Below, in pieces: positions 1 through 10,755 of a stretch of 64,000 nt of DNA (within the stretch, counting starts at the first letter, position 1; every line of letters begins with the position of its first letter). The position numbers and the translations under genes were made by a program. Origin of the DNA: Pyrenophora tritici-repentis (taxonomy: Eukaryota > Ascomycota > Dothideomycetes > Pleosporales > Pleosporaceae). The notes under the pieces are model-generated. The model had not been told where the DNA came from. It saw only the letters and a list, made by a program, of their open reading frames with translations, and searched no databases. The DNA lies in contig NC_089391.1 in assembly GCF_003171515.1 (NCBI RefSeq), positions 3,162,001-3,226,000 of the forward strand. The letters are read 5' to 3'.

Positions 1-1665
1 TATACGCTGGCCGCTCTCGATGAGCTTGGCCAGTTCCGGGGGTTCCCAGCCGACAGGGCATCCCCGACGGTTAATGTCGATAATCTTGGCATTGTCGTCA
101 TTGTCAATAACAATGTTTGATAGCGTAAAGTCGCCCTGTACAAATCCAGCTTCATGGATCTCAGAAAGACCTTCGATGATTTGTCGTGCCCACCGCTCGC
201 GGCGTGCCCAATATAGCTGTCCGGTTGGCTTGAAGTCATAGATCATGTCTACCAGCGCGCCTTGCTCAGCATAGCTAATCAGCAACCCCTTGATGAGCTC
301 ATTCTGCTCATCAACAATGACACCTTCAAATCTAATCACAGATTTGGACTCTTGCAGGCTGACCAGAGCATTGATCTCATACAAAAACTCCTCAACGGCG
401 TCCGGACCGGGTATCTCCTTTTTGATATACGTCCTGTTGTTGACAGAAACCTTGTACACAAAGCCAGAAATATGCGAGTCAAAAGATACGGCGTTCTCGC
501 GGAAGCGCTTACAATCTAGATGGTCAATCGAAGACGATGCCGGATACGGGATAATCTCATTTACATCTTCAGTCACATGGACATGGAGGCGACCATCTGC
601 AGTCTCCAGCTTGAGGTTCGTCACGGTGTCATAGAACTGAATGGCCGGGAGCGAGTCACGGATGGCTTCGTAGATGCGGGAGCTCTTGTCGCGTTGGTAG
701 TGGAGCGTCTTGAGATCGGCCTCGAGCGAGTCTGGCTCCAGATGGCGGTAGTCGCAAGACACGGTCACTCTCCGCCACCTGTTTGGCTCTTCAGCAAATG
801 TGACAAAGAACTTTTCGCGGTCCGACATGTCGCGGAAGTGCATGCTGAGGTTCAGGATCCACTTTGCCTCGAGCTCCTCCTGCAACCGGTCATGGTCAAT
901 GTCTTCACCCGAGTGATGTGAGCCGTGCTCGGAAAAGGCTTCTGCCACTTCTAGCTGCGGCGGAGGCGGAGGCGGTGGCAGTTCCATGGGCATTTCCATG
1001 TCCATGATGCCTGCACACATGTAGTCTTCTTCCGACTCTTCAATGCCGTAGTCGACCTGGCGCGCGCCTGCGGGTATATTGGAATCTGGCCCTCCGCCTA
1101 TGGTGCGCTCCTCGTCGCGTTCCATTTTGCGCTCCACCTTGGGTTCCGGCTCTGGTGGCGGCTCCCTTGGGGCACTGGCTTCGCGTGGACTGAGGAGGTC
1201 GGGCGCAGACACGGACGGGACCGATTGTGGCGGCGGAGAGAGTTCTCGCTTTGATTTGGGGATATCTCGTGGCCGCGTCAGCGTGTCAAGGTCGACCGAG
1301 GCGGCTCGTCGCTGTTCGCCTTCGTTGGGCACCTCGAGCAGCTTATCTCGCTTCTCGCTCTGTAGCCTCTTGAACGTCAGCGGCCTAGGCAGCCCCGGTA
1401 TAACCTTCCTGCTGCCTCGCCTGCTCAACAGCCCGCCACTCGAGTGCGGCCTGGCATTCTCCTTGTTGCCGTCCTCAGCCTTCTTCTCCGCCTTGACGGG
1501 CGATGGTGGTGGCGGCTCCTGCTCTTCCTTCTTCAACCACGAGCCAATCTTTTGCAGGTTGAGGCGCTCCCACATGCTGCTATGCTTGCCGACTTCTGTA
1601 CGCGCGCGCTGTCTGCTGCGACTCCTGCTCGAATCGGCATTGTTGTCTGCCGACAGCAGCGCCAT
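1..1665 (-). CDS. Protein kinase-like protein, C-terminus cut by the window edge
   Basis: An uninterrupted frame of 555 codons runs from an ATG at 1665 off the left edge. Residues 1-290 are charged and low in complexity, with basic and Pro-rich stretches, and look disordered. The rest reads as a protein kinase fold: a beta-3 lysine at about 415-416 (YIKKE), a following helix with Glu (EFLYEI), a catalytic-loop equivalent QGDFTLSNIV with Asp at about 512 and an Asn five residues later, then DIN at about 530 in place of DFG, and PPE in place of APE. The loop Asp, Asn and metal Asp are all kept, so activity is possible, but the HRD His-Arg pair and the DFG Phe-Gly are absent. It is probably a fungus-specific kinase family or a degenerate one. 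No substrate can be named. No intron is needed in the visible part. Confidence 0.75.
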   Translation of the reverse strand, partial: MALLSADNNADSSRSRSRQRARTEVGKHSSMWERLNLQKIGSWLKKEEQEPPPPSPVKAEKKAEDGNKENARPHSSGGLLSRRGSRKVIPGLPRPLTFKRLQSEKRDKLLEVPNEGEQRRAASVDLDTLTRPRDIPKSKRELSPPPQSVPSVSAPDLLSPREASAPREPPPEPEPKVERKMERDEERTIGGGPDSNIPAGARQVDYGIEESEEDYMCAGIMDMEMPMELPPPPPPPQLEVAEAFSEHGSHHSGEDIDHDRLQEELEAKWILNLSMHFRDMSDREKFFVTFAEEPNRWRRVTVSCDYRHLEPDSLEADLKTLHYQRDKSSRIYEAIRDSLPAIQFYDTVTNLKLETADGRLHVHVTEDVNEIIPYPASSSIDHLDCKRFRENAVSFDSHISGFVYKVSVNNRTYIKKEIPGPDAVEEFLYEINALVSLQESKSVIRFEGVIVDEQNELIKGLLISYAEQGALVDMIYDFKPTGQLYWARRERWARQIIEGLSEIHEAGFVQGDFTLSNIVIDNDDNAKIIDINRRGCPVGWEPPELAKLIESGQRI

Positions 1666-4541
1666 CTTCTGGGTAAACGTCAACGGCCGCGTCCGTCGCT
1701 CAGCTCACACCCAGCCTTCTTAACCCCCTCTACCAGCCTTCACGGTGCGGAACAAGGAGCACCCAGGCGGGGGAGGTTGCTAGTCGGTTTCGATATCGAT
1801 TGGATTGGTGCTATCGATTTGGCGCCGACTGCATGCTGTGTCGTCGTGTGTCACCGTGGCTTCCCGCATCCATCGATCTCGGTGCAAAGCCCAGTGGCGC
1901 ACAGCTCTTGCCTCTTCTTTTTTGCCCTCACCCTCGGTGGTCAGCAAAATTTTAGCAATTTTAATCTTTCGCCCGCAGAAAACAACAAAAAAAATCCCGC
2001 TCGGTTCTATTCTTGACGCCCAAGCGACATGCCCTGGATCTGCGTTGGCGCCTAACTAGCCTCCGGAACAGGCAGAATTAGACACGGGCAGTGTGATGAA
2101 TTGGCGATGGCGATGGCGCAGACGGAGGTTTGACTGGGAAGCCGCGACCACGCAAGCTGACGGGGTTGAAGTTTGGGACGAGGAGGTGGGCAAGCGTGCA
2201 AATGAAAAAATGTAGCGTAATGATGAGTCTGAGATGAGTTGGGATGAATGCGACAGGCAGACGGCGCTGGGGTCTTGTGAGCCAATAATGGGCAAGACGG
2301 CACACCCTGCAAACCTGCAACTCCGTCCCAGCGGCGGACAACGTCGACCCGGCTTCGCCCTAACCCCGAAGTAATGCAGCAAGACGCAATAACCAGCGAT
2401 TAGTCTTCCGCCCGTTATCCTGCGAGAACGAAAGCGGGGGTGATGATGAATAGTGTCAGAGGATAATAAGAAAGAGGGGACAAGGTAAGAGACGCGGATG
2501 AGGAGGAGTAAGATTTTTTTTCTTCTTTGCATGCGTGCCTGCAGCAATAGCCATGTACTTTTGGCCTGCCAGCTCCCCCAACAGCTGGCGGTCAAGCGCC
2601 AACTCGCACATTGGACAGCACGCCGCAGCACCACAGCAACCCACGCCCCAAATCCAGTTTCACCCTTTTACTGTGAACAAATCAAGCGCCGGTGAGGCTG
2701 AAAAAGACCGTCCCATTCCGCCGAACTATAACTGATTGGTCCTGCCTTGGGGTGTGGTAGCCACTTTAACAACAACCTGCGGTGAGAAAACCAGCCAGGC
2801 AGTCGCACACATCCGATTCCTCACCGTGCAGTTACCAGTAAGAATAAACCTTTGCAAGGAAGACGACTATCCGACCGGCTGCCATCGGAACGCTCACTGC
2901 GCTTCATTTTTCTTTCTCATTTGCTCGGCCCAAATTCTAGCCTCACGGTACTAACTACACAGCAGCCCCTCATCAACTAACAATTTTTTCTTCTCCTTGG
3001 ATTACATACATGACATGACCACGGGAGGGCCAAAAACCCCTCTTTCGGGCCTGCCTGCATACATTACTACATTAGTTCCCTCCGCGTAGACGCGAGCGCA
3101 ACCGGCGCGCAAGCGGAGCAAAAGACAGGAGCGAAGGATGCGATGAGCGATGCGGAAAGCATACGTAGGCCGAACACCGCAAACCGGATAGCAAACACTA
3201 CTGCACCTAACCCCTTCCCCTTCACAGTCCTTCACGGGAGTCTCCTCCGCCTCCGTCTTGTAGGCACTATACCATACCTTACCCCTCCCATATTCTTCCA
3301 AGCTTCTCCTCTACCGCCAGCATCACAAGCCCCCAGCTAAAGTACTGCCCCACTCCAGACATGTCGCACAGCGACGTTTAATGGTTTTCCCAGTTCCGAC
3401 AAAAGGCGTCCTCCTGCATATGTCGGTCGCTCGGTTCCTCGCTAACGCATGCATGCACTGTGATGATGACTGACTGATTGGCCCCAGTCCCGGTCCTGGT
3501 CCTGGTCCTCGCTGCAGATGGGAGAGACGGAAGCGTTTTTGCGCGGCGTTGTTGAGAACGAGGGTGAGTTGAAAAGGAGTGGCCCTTGGCAATACGGCCA
3601 TGGTAGGTACCTACATGGTTTATTGTAGCTACTGACTTCAATGTTGAGAGCGCGGGGTTGCGGTCATGTGAGCCGTTCACAGTGCATGTTGTAGTCGCAT
3701 GCATCTATCTTACCACCTCCCTCTCATTTTCACATTTTCTCTATCCCCCATCTCCTTCCCATCTGCCTCCATCTTCCACCCTCCATTAAAAACCCTGCAT
3801 CCCCTATCCCTCATCCCTCCTCCAATCCCTCCTCCAGTTCGCAGCCTGCGCAGTCCACGCAGCCAGCCCACGCAGCCACACGCAGTATGCGTTGTCCACC
3901 ACGCACCCGCCAACAAACACAACAACACTCCCAAATCCCACCTTTCGTGTTTCAGTTTCAGCTTTTCTCGACCCTTGCATACACAAAGTGAACACGTCAA
4001 CGTTGATTACCCCATGCATAGTTCATGAAATCGTCATCATCGTCATCAGCAGCAGCAACACTAGCATCCATGTTCTCGAGCGTAAAAAAGTCACAAGCCA
4101 CACAAGCACCAAAACTACCGCTTTAGGCGAAGCTCAAGGCGACCACCCGGCTAAGCTAACCGTAAAGGTCATGTAGAGTGGGATTTTATGTTTATGCCGC
4201 GTAATGCGCGGTTGGCTTGGGGTTGAGTGCCGGTATACGAGGCCGTTTCCAGTTTATTTCCATGTGCCGAGATGGGGGAAAATGGCAGAGGAAGGAGTAA
4301 CTACACCCACAAACCCCCCCCCTCCCTCGTCTTTGCAATACGAACGAAGTCATGTAGTGGAGAATACATACATTCATCTTCATCTCTATACCCATACATA
4401 GTAAGCTAATAACATGCCCAAGAATTCATCCGCCCGTCCGTTCGTTCGTTGGTATAATCTATCACATGGCCCGACCCCAAGTCCATCATGCATATCGTAC
4501 ACACCCTCTCTGGCCTATCTATCCAACCAGATACACCCCAT
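1666..4541. other. Gene-free stretch, about 2.9 kb
   Basis: This lies between the 5' end of the kinase-like gene and the 3' end of the Lon gene, so it should hold the kinase gene promoter and 5' UTR. Short frames on both strands (for example 2056-2634 minus) are low in complexity, lack splice support and resemble nothing I know. There are strand-biased C/T-rich stretches (about 3710-3840), a short CCTGGT run near 3490 and a C homopolymer near 4313. I see no RNA gene. Confidence 0.5.
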
Positions 4542-7500
4542 CTAGTCATCATCTTCCCCAGACTCTTCCTCTTCCTCTTCCTTCTTCTTCTGCTCGCGCT
4601 GCTTCTTGCGATCGCCCTTTTTGGCTTTGAGCTCCTTCTCCCACATCTTGTTTGCCGTGTCCTTGTCGAGGTTGGGGAAGACAATGTCAAAGACTTCTTT
4701 GTACCAGGATACTGGCTGGCCTTCGATGCCTTCTTTGATGTTCTGGCATTGCGTTAGTAAGGGGCTCAAAAAATGGTTGGAGCATACATGTTTCAATGCA
4801 GTGAGATGAGTACATACCTCTGGTAGTTCGAGCCAATCGCTCATGTTGTCGTGGGGGAAGATGACAGTCTTAGCGCCAGCTCGGCGTGCCGCAACTGTCT
4901 TCTCACGCAAGCCACCAATCCGAAGGACCTTGCCCGTGAGAGTGAGTTCACCCGTCATGGCAACATCATCTCTGATCTTCGTGTCGAGCGCCAAGCTGAG
5001 TAGACTCGTCGCCATTGTGATACCGGCACTTGGCCCATCCTTTGGCGTGCCGCCCTCAGGACAATGCAGGTGTATTCTCGCGTGTTCGAAGAATCTGTTC
5101 TTGGGGTATTCACGCGCTAGAATGCTCTTGGCGAATGAGTATGCGACGCCTGTAGACTCCTTCATGACATCTCGGAGAGAACCACTGCGCTCAAGTCCAG
5201 GTGACGACGAGGCAGACAATACGTTTTGTAAAATCGACTCAATGTAGAGTGCTGATCCGCCCATTGATGTCCATGCCAAACCCATGGCTACACCAGGAGG
5301 TGTGAAGTCGTACAGTCGGTCCGATGTGAAGATGGCTGGTCCAACATAGTCCTTCAAGTTGTCTTTGGTGATGGAGACGTGTACCGAATCTGGTATCTTC
5401 AAAGCAACACGAGGCTTTTCCGTCGTCTGCTGTTCAATGTTCTGTGGAGTTTCCTTTGTGTCACTCTTGTCCTTTTCAGACTCCTTCTGCGCAGCCTTGC
5501 CCTCCTCAGTGAGCGCCGCAGCCTCTGGAAGAGCGTCCTCGCCTACGTCGGTGACAATCTTCAGCGCAGCCTTGCGGTATACCTTTTCAATGTGCTTCTT
5601 GAGATTTCGGACACCCGACTCTCGGCAGTACTTGTTGATGAGCTCAACGATTGCATCGTTCTGTAGCACAACATCTGCCTCCTTCAGACCACTCATGTCC
5701 TTGGCTGCTGGTGACAGGTACTTTTCGGCGATGGCGATCTTCTCGTCTGAGACATAGCCGGACAAGCGAATCACTTCCATGCGGTCGAGCAGCGGTTGTG
5801 GGATGGTCTCATCCATGTTTGCTGTGCAGACGAACAAGACCTTTGACAAGTCAACAGGCACGTCCAGGTAGTGGTCCAAAAAGCTGTTGTTCTGTTCCGG
5901 ATCAAGCAGCTCGAGAAGTGCTGACGCAGGGTCGCCGTGGTTGCTGTTGCGTCCAATCTTATCAACCTCATCGATCAAAACCAATGGGTTCTCCGTCTGG
6001 CACTTCTTCAGGGCTTGGATGATACGTCCGGGTAGCGCTCCTACGTATGTTCTCCGGTGGCCCTTGATTTCTGCTACATCATACATACCACCAACACTGA
6101 AGCGGTAGTATTGACGGTTCAGAGCGCGGGCAATCGATTTACCGATTGATGTCTTACCCACACCGGGTGGGCCTACTAGACACAGGATCTTTCCTTCGAC
6201 AGTACCACGCAGTTTACCGACAGCGATGAATTCTAGAATACGGTCCTTGACATCTTTCAGTCCGTGGTGGTCCTCGTCCAAAACCTCGCGTGCGTGCTTG
6301 ATACCAAAGTTCTCGGCACTGCGCAGGCCCCAGGGAAGCTGTGTGAGCCAATCGAGGTAGTTTCGTGTGACGTTGAACTCTGAGCCATTGGGCTCAAGTC
6401 CTTGCAGCTTGCTCATCTCCTCTTCAAAGACCTTTCGTACTGCTTCAGGCATGGCGAGCTTGTTGGCCTTTTCATTGAACTTTTCAATCAGTTTGTCCTT
6501 GCCATCCGACTCGATGCCCAGCTCGCGCTTGATACCCTTCATCTGCTCCATCAACATATATTCGCGGTGCTTCTTCGTGACTCTGGCATTAACATCGTCA
6601 GCGACCTTCTTCTGCAACTCCGCGCTAATGAGCTCCTTCTTGAGCAATTCCAAGGCCTTACTAAGGCGCTTTTCAATGTCCATCTCCTCCAGAGCATCCT
6701 GGAGCTCATGTGACTCTGCTTGTGCTACGGCAGCAGCAAAGTCGGCGAGCTTGACAGGGTCTTCGCCAACGTTCATTGTGGTGTGTACGGAAAAGGTGGA
6801 GACATGGTCGCGGAACAGAGGGTTAAGAAGTGCGACGCCCTTGAACGTGTTGACAATCTCGTTGACCAGCACCTGGATTGTCTTGTTCTGCTTGACGTCG
6901 AATGGCTCCTCGACCATGTTTTCAACATCGGCGATACTGACATTGCGGCCTTTGAGGATGGTAGCTACCATAGCTCCTTGGGCCGGCTTCGTCTCCTCAC
7001 CAGCCTCCTCAAAACTTGCAACTACGTCGCCCTTGTTCGAAGGAGCAGCTACTTCGGACTCTGGAGTATCGGCACTCTCGTCCAATGTTACCTCGGCCAC
7101 GGATGGCCCCTCTTGTTGTGGTGACTTGAGGCCCGTCATCCGTATGCGGCGGTGTGGGTAGAGAACGCATGTCATGGCGAAGTTGTCGTCGCCGCCGACA
7201 GGGAAAGCGCTTGTGACCTGGCAGAAAGTGCCGACATCGTAGACCTCACTGGGGTCGTGAATGACATCCTTGTCGGCTGTGTCGTCCTTGAACAAGAAGG
7301 CACCAATGTATGGTTGTCCTCGCTTCACCATGTCTGCAATTGCTTGTCCAACTTCCCTGTCCCGGATTGTGATGGCTTTGTAGAAACCCGGGAACAGCGG
7401 GCGCTTGAGAAGCGGCACCGCCATTACTTGGGGGTATACGTCGGGTATCGTGGGCTTGACGAGCGCCCGTTCAGGACCCTTTCGCTTCTTGCCACCGCCA

Positions 7501-7904
7501 TCACCACCTGAGCCACTTCCTCCTGCAGCGCTGCCCCGCCCAGAACTTGTTCTTGGTGGTATTGGCTCAGGTATGTCTTTCTTCGCCTCAACCTCTTCAG
7601 CTTTTTGTTGCTCCTTCACCTTCTTTGCCTCATCTGATTCGTCCTCTTCTTTAGCCTCCTCCAATGGCTCCGGCGTTGCCTTTGGGTCCTTTTCCTTCCG
7701 TCTACTCAGCGATGTGGAAAAGGTACGGTACGCGAATAGTGCGGCGGGCGGCGAAGGGCATTGAAGGTGTGGTCGGGCGACCAAAGATGCTGTACATTGG
7801 GCAGGAAGATATCGCGACGACGCCCTCGTCGTGATGGTCCTAGAACTCGAGCGTGAAGCATGGCGTAGAGCTGCCCGCCACGGTAAGTTTTGCCCGTGAA
7901 ACAT
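4542..7904 (-). CDS. PIM1: Mitochondrial Lon protease (ATP-dependent serine protease)
   Basis: This encodes the ATP-dependent protease of the mitochondrial matrix that degrades misfolded and oxidised proteins. Residues 1-70 form a basic, Arg/Ser-rich presequence, followed by a charged linker and a Gly/Ser-rich stretch. The Lon substrate-binding domain starts near residue 160 (VMAVPLLKRPLFPGF). The AAA module has Walker A GPPGVGKT at about 577-584 and Walker B LVLIDEVDKIG. The protease domain has the Ser of KDGPSAG at 959 and the Lys of LREKT at 1002; this 43-residue spacing is the one known for the Lon Ser-Lys dyad. One intron, 4743-4817 (75 nt, GTATGT donor, CTAAC branch, CAG acceptor), lies between LELPE and NIKEG. 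It is in frame and has no stop, so the unspliced frame gives 1120 aa and the spliced one 1095. The C-terminus is a Lys/Glu/Asp-rich tail. Confidence 0.96.
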   Translation of the reverse strand: MFHGQNLPWRAALRHASRSSSRTITTRASSRYLPAQCTASLVARPHLQCPSPPAALFAYRTFSTSLSRRKEKDPKATPEPLEEAKEEDESDEAKKVKEQQKAEEVEAKKDIPEPIPPRTSSGRGSAAGGSGSGGDGGGKKRKGPERALVKPTIPDVYPQVMAVPLLKRPLFPGFYKAITIRDREVGQAIADMVKRGQPYIGAFLFKDDTADKDVIHDPSEVYDVGTFCQVTSAFPVGGDDNFAMTCVLYPHRRIRMTGLKSPQQEGPSVAEVTLDESADTPESEVAAPSNKGDVVASFEEAGEETKPAQGAMVATILKGRNVSIADVENMVEEPFDVKQNKTIQVLVNEIVNTFKGVALLNPLFRDHVSTFSVHTTMNVGEDPVKLADFAAAVAQAESHELQDALEEMDIEKRLSKALELLKKELISAELQKKVADDVNARVTKKHREYMLMEQMKGIKRELGIESDGKDKLIEKFNEKANKLAMPEAVRKVFEEEMSKLQGLEPNGSEFNVTRNYLDWLTQLPWGLRSAENFGIKHAREVLDEDHHGLKDVKDRILEFIAVGKLRGTVEGKILCLVGPPGVGKTSIGKSIARALNRQYYRFSVGGMYDVAEIKGHRRTYVGALPGRIIQALKKCQTENPLVLIDEVDKIGRNSNHGDPASALLELLDPEQNNSFLDHYLDVPVDLSKVLFVCTANMDETIPQPLLDRMEVIRLSGYVSDEKIAIAEKYLSPAAKDMSGLKEADVVLQNDAIVELINKYCRESGVRNLKKHIEKVYRKAALKIVTDVGEDALPEAAALTEEGKAAQKESEKDKSDTKETPQNIEQQTTEKPRVALKIPDSVHVSITKDNLKDYVGPAIFTSDRLYDFTPPGVAMGLAWTSMGGSALYIESILQNVLSASSSPGLERSGSLRDVMKESTGVAYSFAKSILAREYPKNRFFEHARIHLHCPEGGTPKDGPSAGITMATSLLSLALDTKIRDDVAMTGELTLTGKVLRIGGLREKTVAARRAGAKTVIFPHDNMSDWLELPEVCTHLTALKHVCSNHFLSPLLTQCQNIKEGIEGQPVSWYKEVFDIVFPNLDKDTANKMWEKELKAKKGDRKKQREQKKKEEEEEESGEDDD

Positions 7905-8862
7905 GGCGATATTGGTATTACGCAGGCTCCGAAGACGGCAATACTATACAAAGAATGGAATGAGCGAGCGTAGAAGACGAAGCACTCGGAAATTGAGCGC
8001 AAAATCTAATGCGAGGCTGCCAGCATGTACAATGAAGAAAAGACGTGTGTTATGGTGGCGGCGTGTGCATTGCTCAGCAACTTCGGGAATCTCGACATCA
8101 TCATCCGTCCAAGCTCCTCCGATAGCCCCGATGGCGAAACCTCGGCACGCGACACGCCCCTCTACGTCTAAACACGCTTCATCTGATCTGCGACGTTTTT
8201 TCACGTGTATGTGAACGATTCACATCTTTCTAATGTTCTGTTCCCATTAGTCTTCCATCTTCGCTTTGCCGCCTACATCTACTTGTAGCTCGTCTTCCAC
8301 GATGATTTTGAACGACTGTAGCCGACAGCTCCGACATTGTGGAACATTCTCGAACTCGATCCTCCGATGTACCTACTGTATAATGCAATATTGCCAAGAA
8401 CGACCGAGTTCACGACAGATCCGGATCTGAACACATATGTGGCGACCGTTACTACATGTACGATGGTCGGGCGGAGTATGTAAAAGGCTTGGCGTCACGT
8501 GTATACAGCCTCACTTCTACCATATGTACATTGATGTGGGTATGCAGTCCTGCAACAGTAGAAAGTCCAAGCAACCAAATGTGAAAAACAATGGCTATGA
8601 AGAGAATAAGAGAACCAAATGATGGGAACACCAAAACGACATTGCGATAATCAGCCATCTCATGTACTGGATCACCGAACCGCATGCAAACACTAAAACT
8701 TTCTATGGGTATAATATTCTCATTTCTATTTTCTAACTACACAACACCTATAACTATCTATGGCCCATCTCCCTCTACCCCATCACGCCGTCCCTTTGCT
8801 ATCCTACATCACATCCGAAAATACCCAACAAGTCCGAGAAACAACTAAACACAAAGATGACA
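7905..8862. other. Gene-free stretch between Lon and the repeat-protein gene
   Basis: About 950 bp upstream of the Lon start and downstream of the next minus-strand gene. It should contain the Lon promoter and the 3' UTR of the repeat-protein gene. I see no convincing coding frame, RNA gene or repeat. Confidence 0.5.
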
Positions 8863-10755
8863 TTAGAACGCAATAGCCTTCATGCCACGCTTAGCTGGCA
8901 TAAGCCCCCGGTGAGGATGTCTGCGTAGGCGTGCAGCAGTCAAGAAGCCTGCGGGAAGGGAAATTGTGGCTTCGCCTGCGCCGGCAGGCATCGGAGGGGC
9001 AGGCGCGCCATTGGCCTCTTCAGCGGCGACCGGTGGTGCGGGTTTCTCTTCGGCAGGAGCTGGCTTCTCAGCTGGAGGAGCAGGTTTCTCTTCAGCCGGG
9101 GGAGCGGGCTTCTCAGCCGGAGCAGGTTTCTCGGCAGGAGGAGCGGGCTTTTCAGCGGGAGGGGCAGGCTTCTCAGTAGGAGGAGGGGCGGGCTTCTCTT
9201 CAGCTGGTGGGGGTGGTGGAAGCGTAGCAGCGGCAGGAGGCATGGCGGGAGTCTCGGCAGGAGCAGCAGGTGTCTCGGCAGCAGCAGGACTCTCAGTGGC
9301 GGCAGGACTCTCAGCGGCGGCAGGACTCTCGGCAGCAGCAGGTGTCTCGACAGCGGCAGGACTCTCAGCGGGAGGAGCAGTCATTTCAGCCATTGCTGAG
9401 GCTGTCTTGTTTGCAAGAGCCGCACCCATCACGAGCGAGAAACTCTCAGTCACTGTAGCAGCCGGTGGTGCCGCTTGAGGCATTGACATGTTGGCGGCAG
9501 CGGCAGGTGTCTCAGCAGCGGCAGGAGGCATCTCAGCTGGAGGCATTGATGCGGGAGGAGCCATCTCCGCTGGTGGCATTGCCGCGGGAGGTGCAGGCAT
9601 GTGAGCAGGAGGAGCAGGCTTCTCTGCCGAAGGAGGCATGTGAGCAGGAGGAGCAGGCTTCTCTGCCGGAGGAGGCATGTGAGCAGGAGGAGCGGGTACC
9701 TCCGCCGGAGCAGGCATGTGAGCAGGGGGAGCAGGCTTCTCCGCTGGTGGCATTGCCGCAGGTGGAGGCATGTGAGCAGGAGGAGCGGGTATCTCCGCCG
9801 GAGCAGGCATGTGAGCAGGGGGAGCAGGCTTCTCCGCTGGTGGCATTGCCGCAGGTGGAGGCATGTGAGCAGGAGGAGCTGGCATCTCTGCTGGAGGCGG
9901 CGGAGGCATGTGAGCAGGCATTCCAGCGGGAGCAGCTGGTGGTGGCATCTCTGCCGGTGGTGGAGGAGGAGGAGGCATGGCAGCGGCCGGAGGAGGTGTA
10001 TGGGCAGGCATGCCAGCAGGAGCAGCGGCCGGTGCCGGGGTTTCTGGAGAAACAGTAATGGTCTGTTGAGGAACCGGAACTTCCTCAGCCGGAGGCATTT
10101 CAGCGGCCGGGGTCATCGCAGCTGGAGTCTGCTCAGCGGCGATGCTGGCCATTTCCTTCGAGACGTGCATAGCTTCCATGGCGTCGGCAGATGCCTTGTG
10201 AGCTGCGTCCTTGGCCTTTTCCGATGCAACATGCATGGCCTCCATGGCATCCGCTGATGCCTTGTGGGCTGCGTCTGCGGCCTGGGCTTTTGCTATGTGC
10301 TCTGCCTCCATCTTTGCTGCAGCTTCTTGAGCGGCTTTATCTTTTGCCTGGGAATTGGCTATATGCTCGGCCTCCATCTTCTTAGCAGCTTCTTGAGCGG
10401 CTTTATCTTTTGCCTGGGCATTTGCTATATGTTCTGCCTCCATCTTCTTAGCAGCTTCTTGAGCAGCTTTATCTTTTGCCTGTGCTGCAGCTACATGCTC
10501 TGCTTCCATCTTTGCTGCAGCTTCTTGAGCAGCTTTATCCTTTGCCTGTGCCGCAGCTACATGCATCGATTCCATGGCGTCTGCGGCTGCTTTGGCCGCA
10601 TCGGGAGCTGGAGCAGGTGGTGCTGCGGCCGCTGCTTCGTGTGCTGGCGCAGCCATGGGTTCAGTCCGTAGAAAAAGAGGATCATTCCTAGGAAGAGGGC
10701 CGGCAGCAACCATGGCCGCCGACAAAAGGGTAAGGAGTGGGTATATGGTCTTCAT
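8863..10755 (-). CDS. Secreted Ala-rich/Pro-rich repeat protein
   Basis: A single exon of 630 codons. Residues 1-19 (MKTIYPLLTLLSAAMVAAG) are a good signal peptide. Residues about 45-205 hold 22-residue repeats built on AQAKDKAAQEAAKKMEAEH, predicted to be amphipathic helix; the 66-bp DNA units are visible at about 10270-10560. Residues about 210-600 are Pro/Ala/Met/Glu repeats (PAPPAHMPAP, PPAEKPAP). The tail is basic, with dibasic and Lys-Arg sites (LRRHPHRG, AKRG) that could be Kex2 cleavage sites. The 22-mer pattern resembles 11-mer helical repeats of LEA group 3 or apolipoprotein type, which is a resemblance and not a family assignment. It is probably secreted or wall-associated; function unknown. 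Long opposite-strand frames here are by-products of the repeat composition. Confidence 0.75.
   Translation of the reverse strand: MKTIYPLLTLLSAAMVAAGPLPRNDPLFLRTEPMAAPAHEAAAAAPPAPAPDAAKAAADAMESMHVAAAQAKDKAAQEAAAKMEAEHVAAAQAKDKAAQEAAKKMEAEHIANAQAKDKAAQEAAKKMEAEHIANSQAKDKAAQEAAAKMEAEHIAKAQAADAAHKASADAMEAMHVASEKAKDAAHKASADAMEAMHVSKEMASIAAEQTPAAMTPAAEMPPAEEVPVPQQTITVSPETPAPAAAPAGMPAHTPPPAAAMPPPPPPPAEMPPPAAPAGMPAHMPPPPPAEMPAPPAHMPPPAAMPPAEKPAPPAHMPAPAEIPAPPAHMPPPAAMPPAEKPAPPAHMPAPAEVPAPPAHMPPPAEKPAPPAHMPPSAEKPAPPAHMPAPPAAMPPAEMAPPASMPPAEMPPAAAETPAAAANMSMPQAAPPAATVTESFSLVMGAALANKTASAMAEMTAPPAESPAAVETPAAAESPAAAESPAATESPAAAETPAAPAETPAMPPAAATLPPPPPAEEKPAPPPTEKPAPPAEKPAPPAEKPAPAEKPAPPAEEKPAPPAEKPAPAEEKPAPPVAAEEANGAPAPPMPAGAGEATISLPAGFLTAARLRRHPHRGLMPAKRGMKAIAF
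10270..10560 (-). repeat. 66-bp tandem repeats encoding 22-residue helical units
   Basis: About four and a half units of 66 bp lie head to tail inside the secreted repeat-protein gene, each coding a 22-residue Ala/Lys/Glu/Gln unit. Neighbouring units differ at a few bases, so copy number is likely to vary between strains by slippage or unequal exchange. Confidence 0.75.

Noticed and set aside
2056..2634. 192-codon minus-strand frame
   Set aside because: No domain, low-complexity ends, overlaps other frames, no splice or start context; most likely untranslated sequence upstream of the kinase-like gene.
8966..10257. Several overlapping plus-strand frames opposite the Ala/Pro repeat gene
   Set aside because: They are repetitive Gly/Ala, Gln/Glu and Arg/Ser strings in different phases, by-products of the 66-bp and proline-codon repeats.
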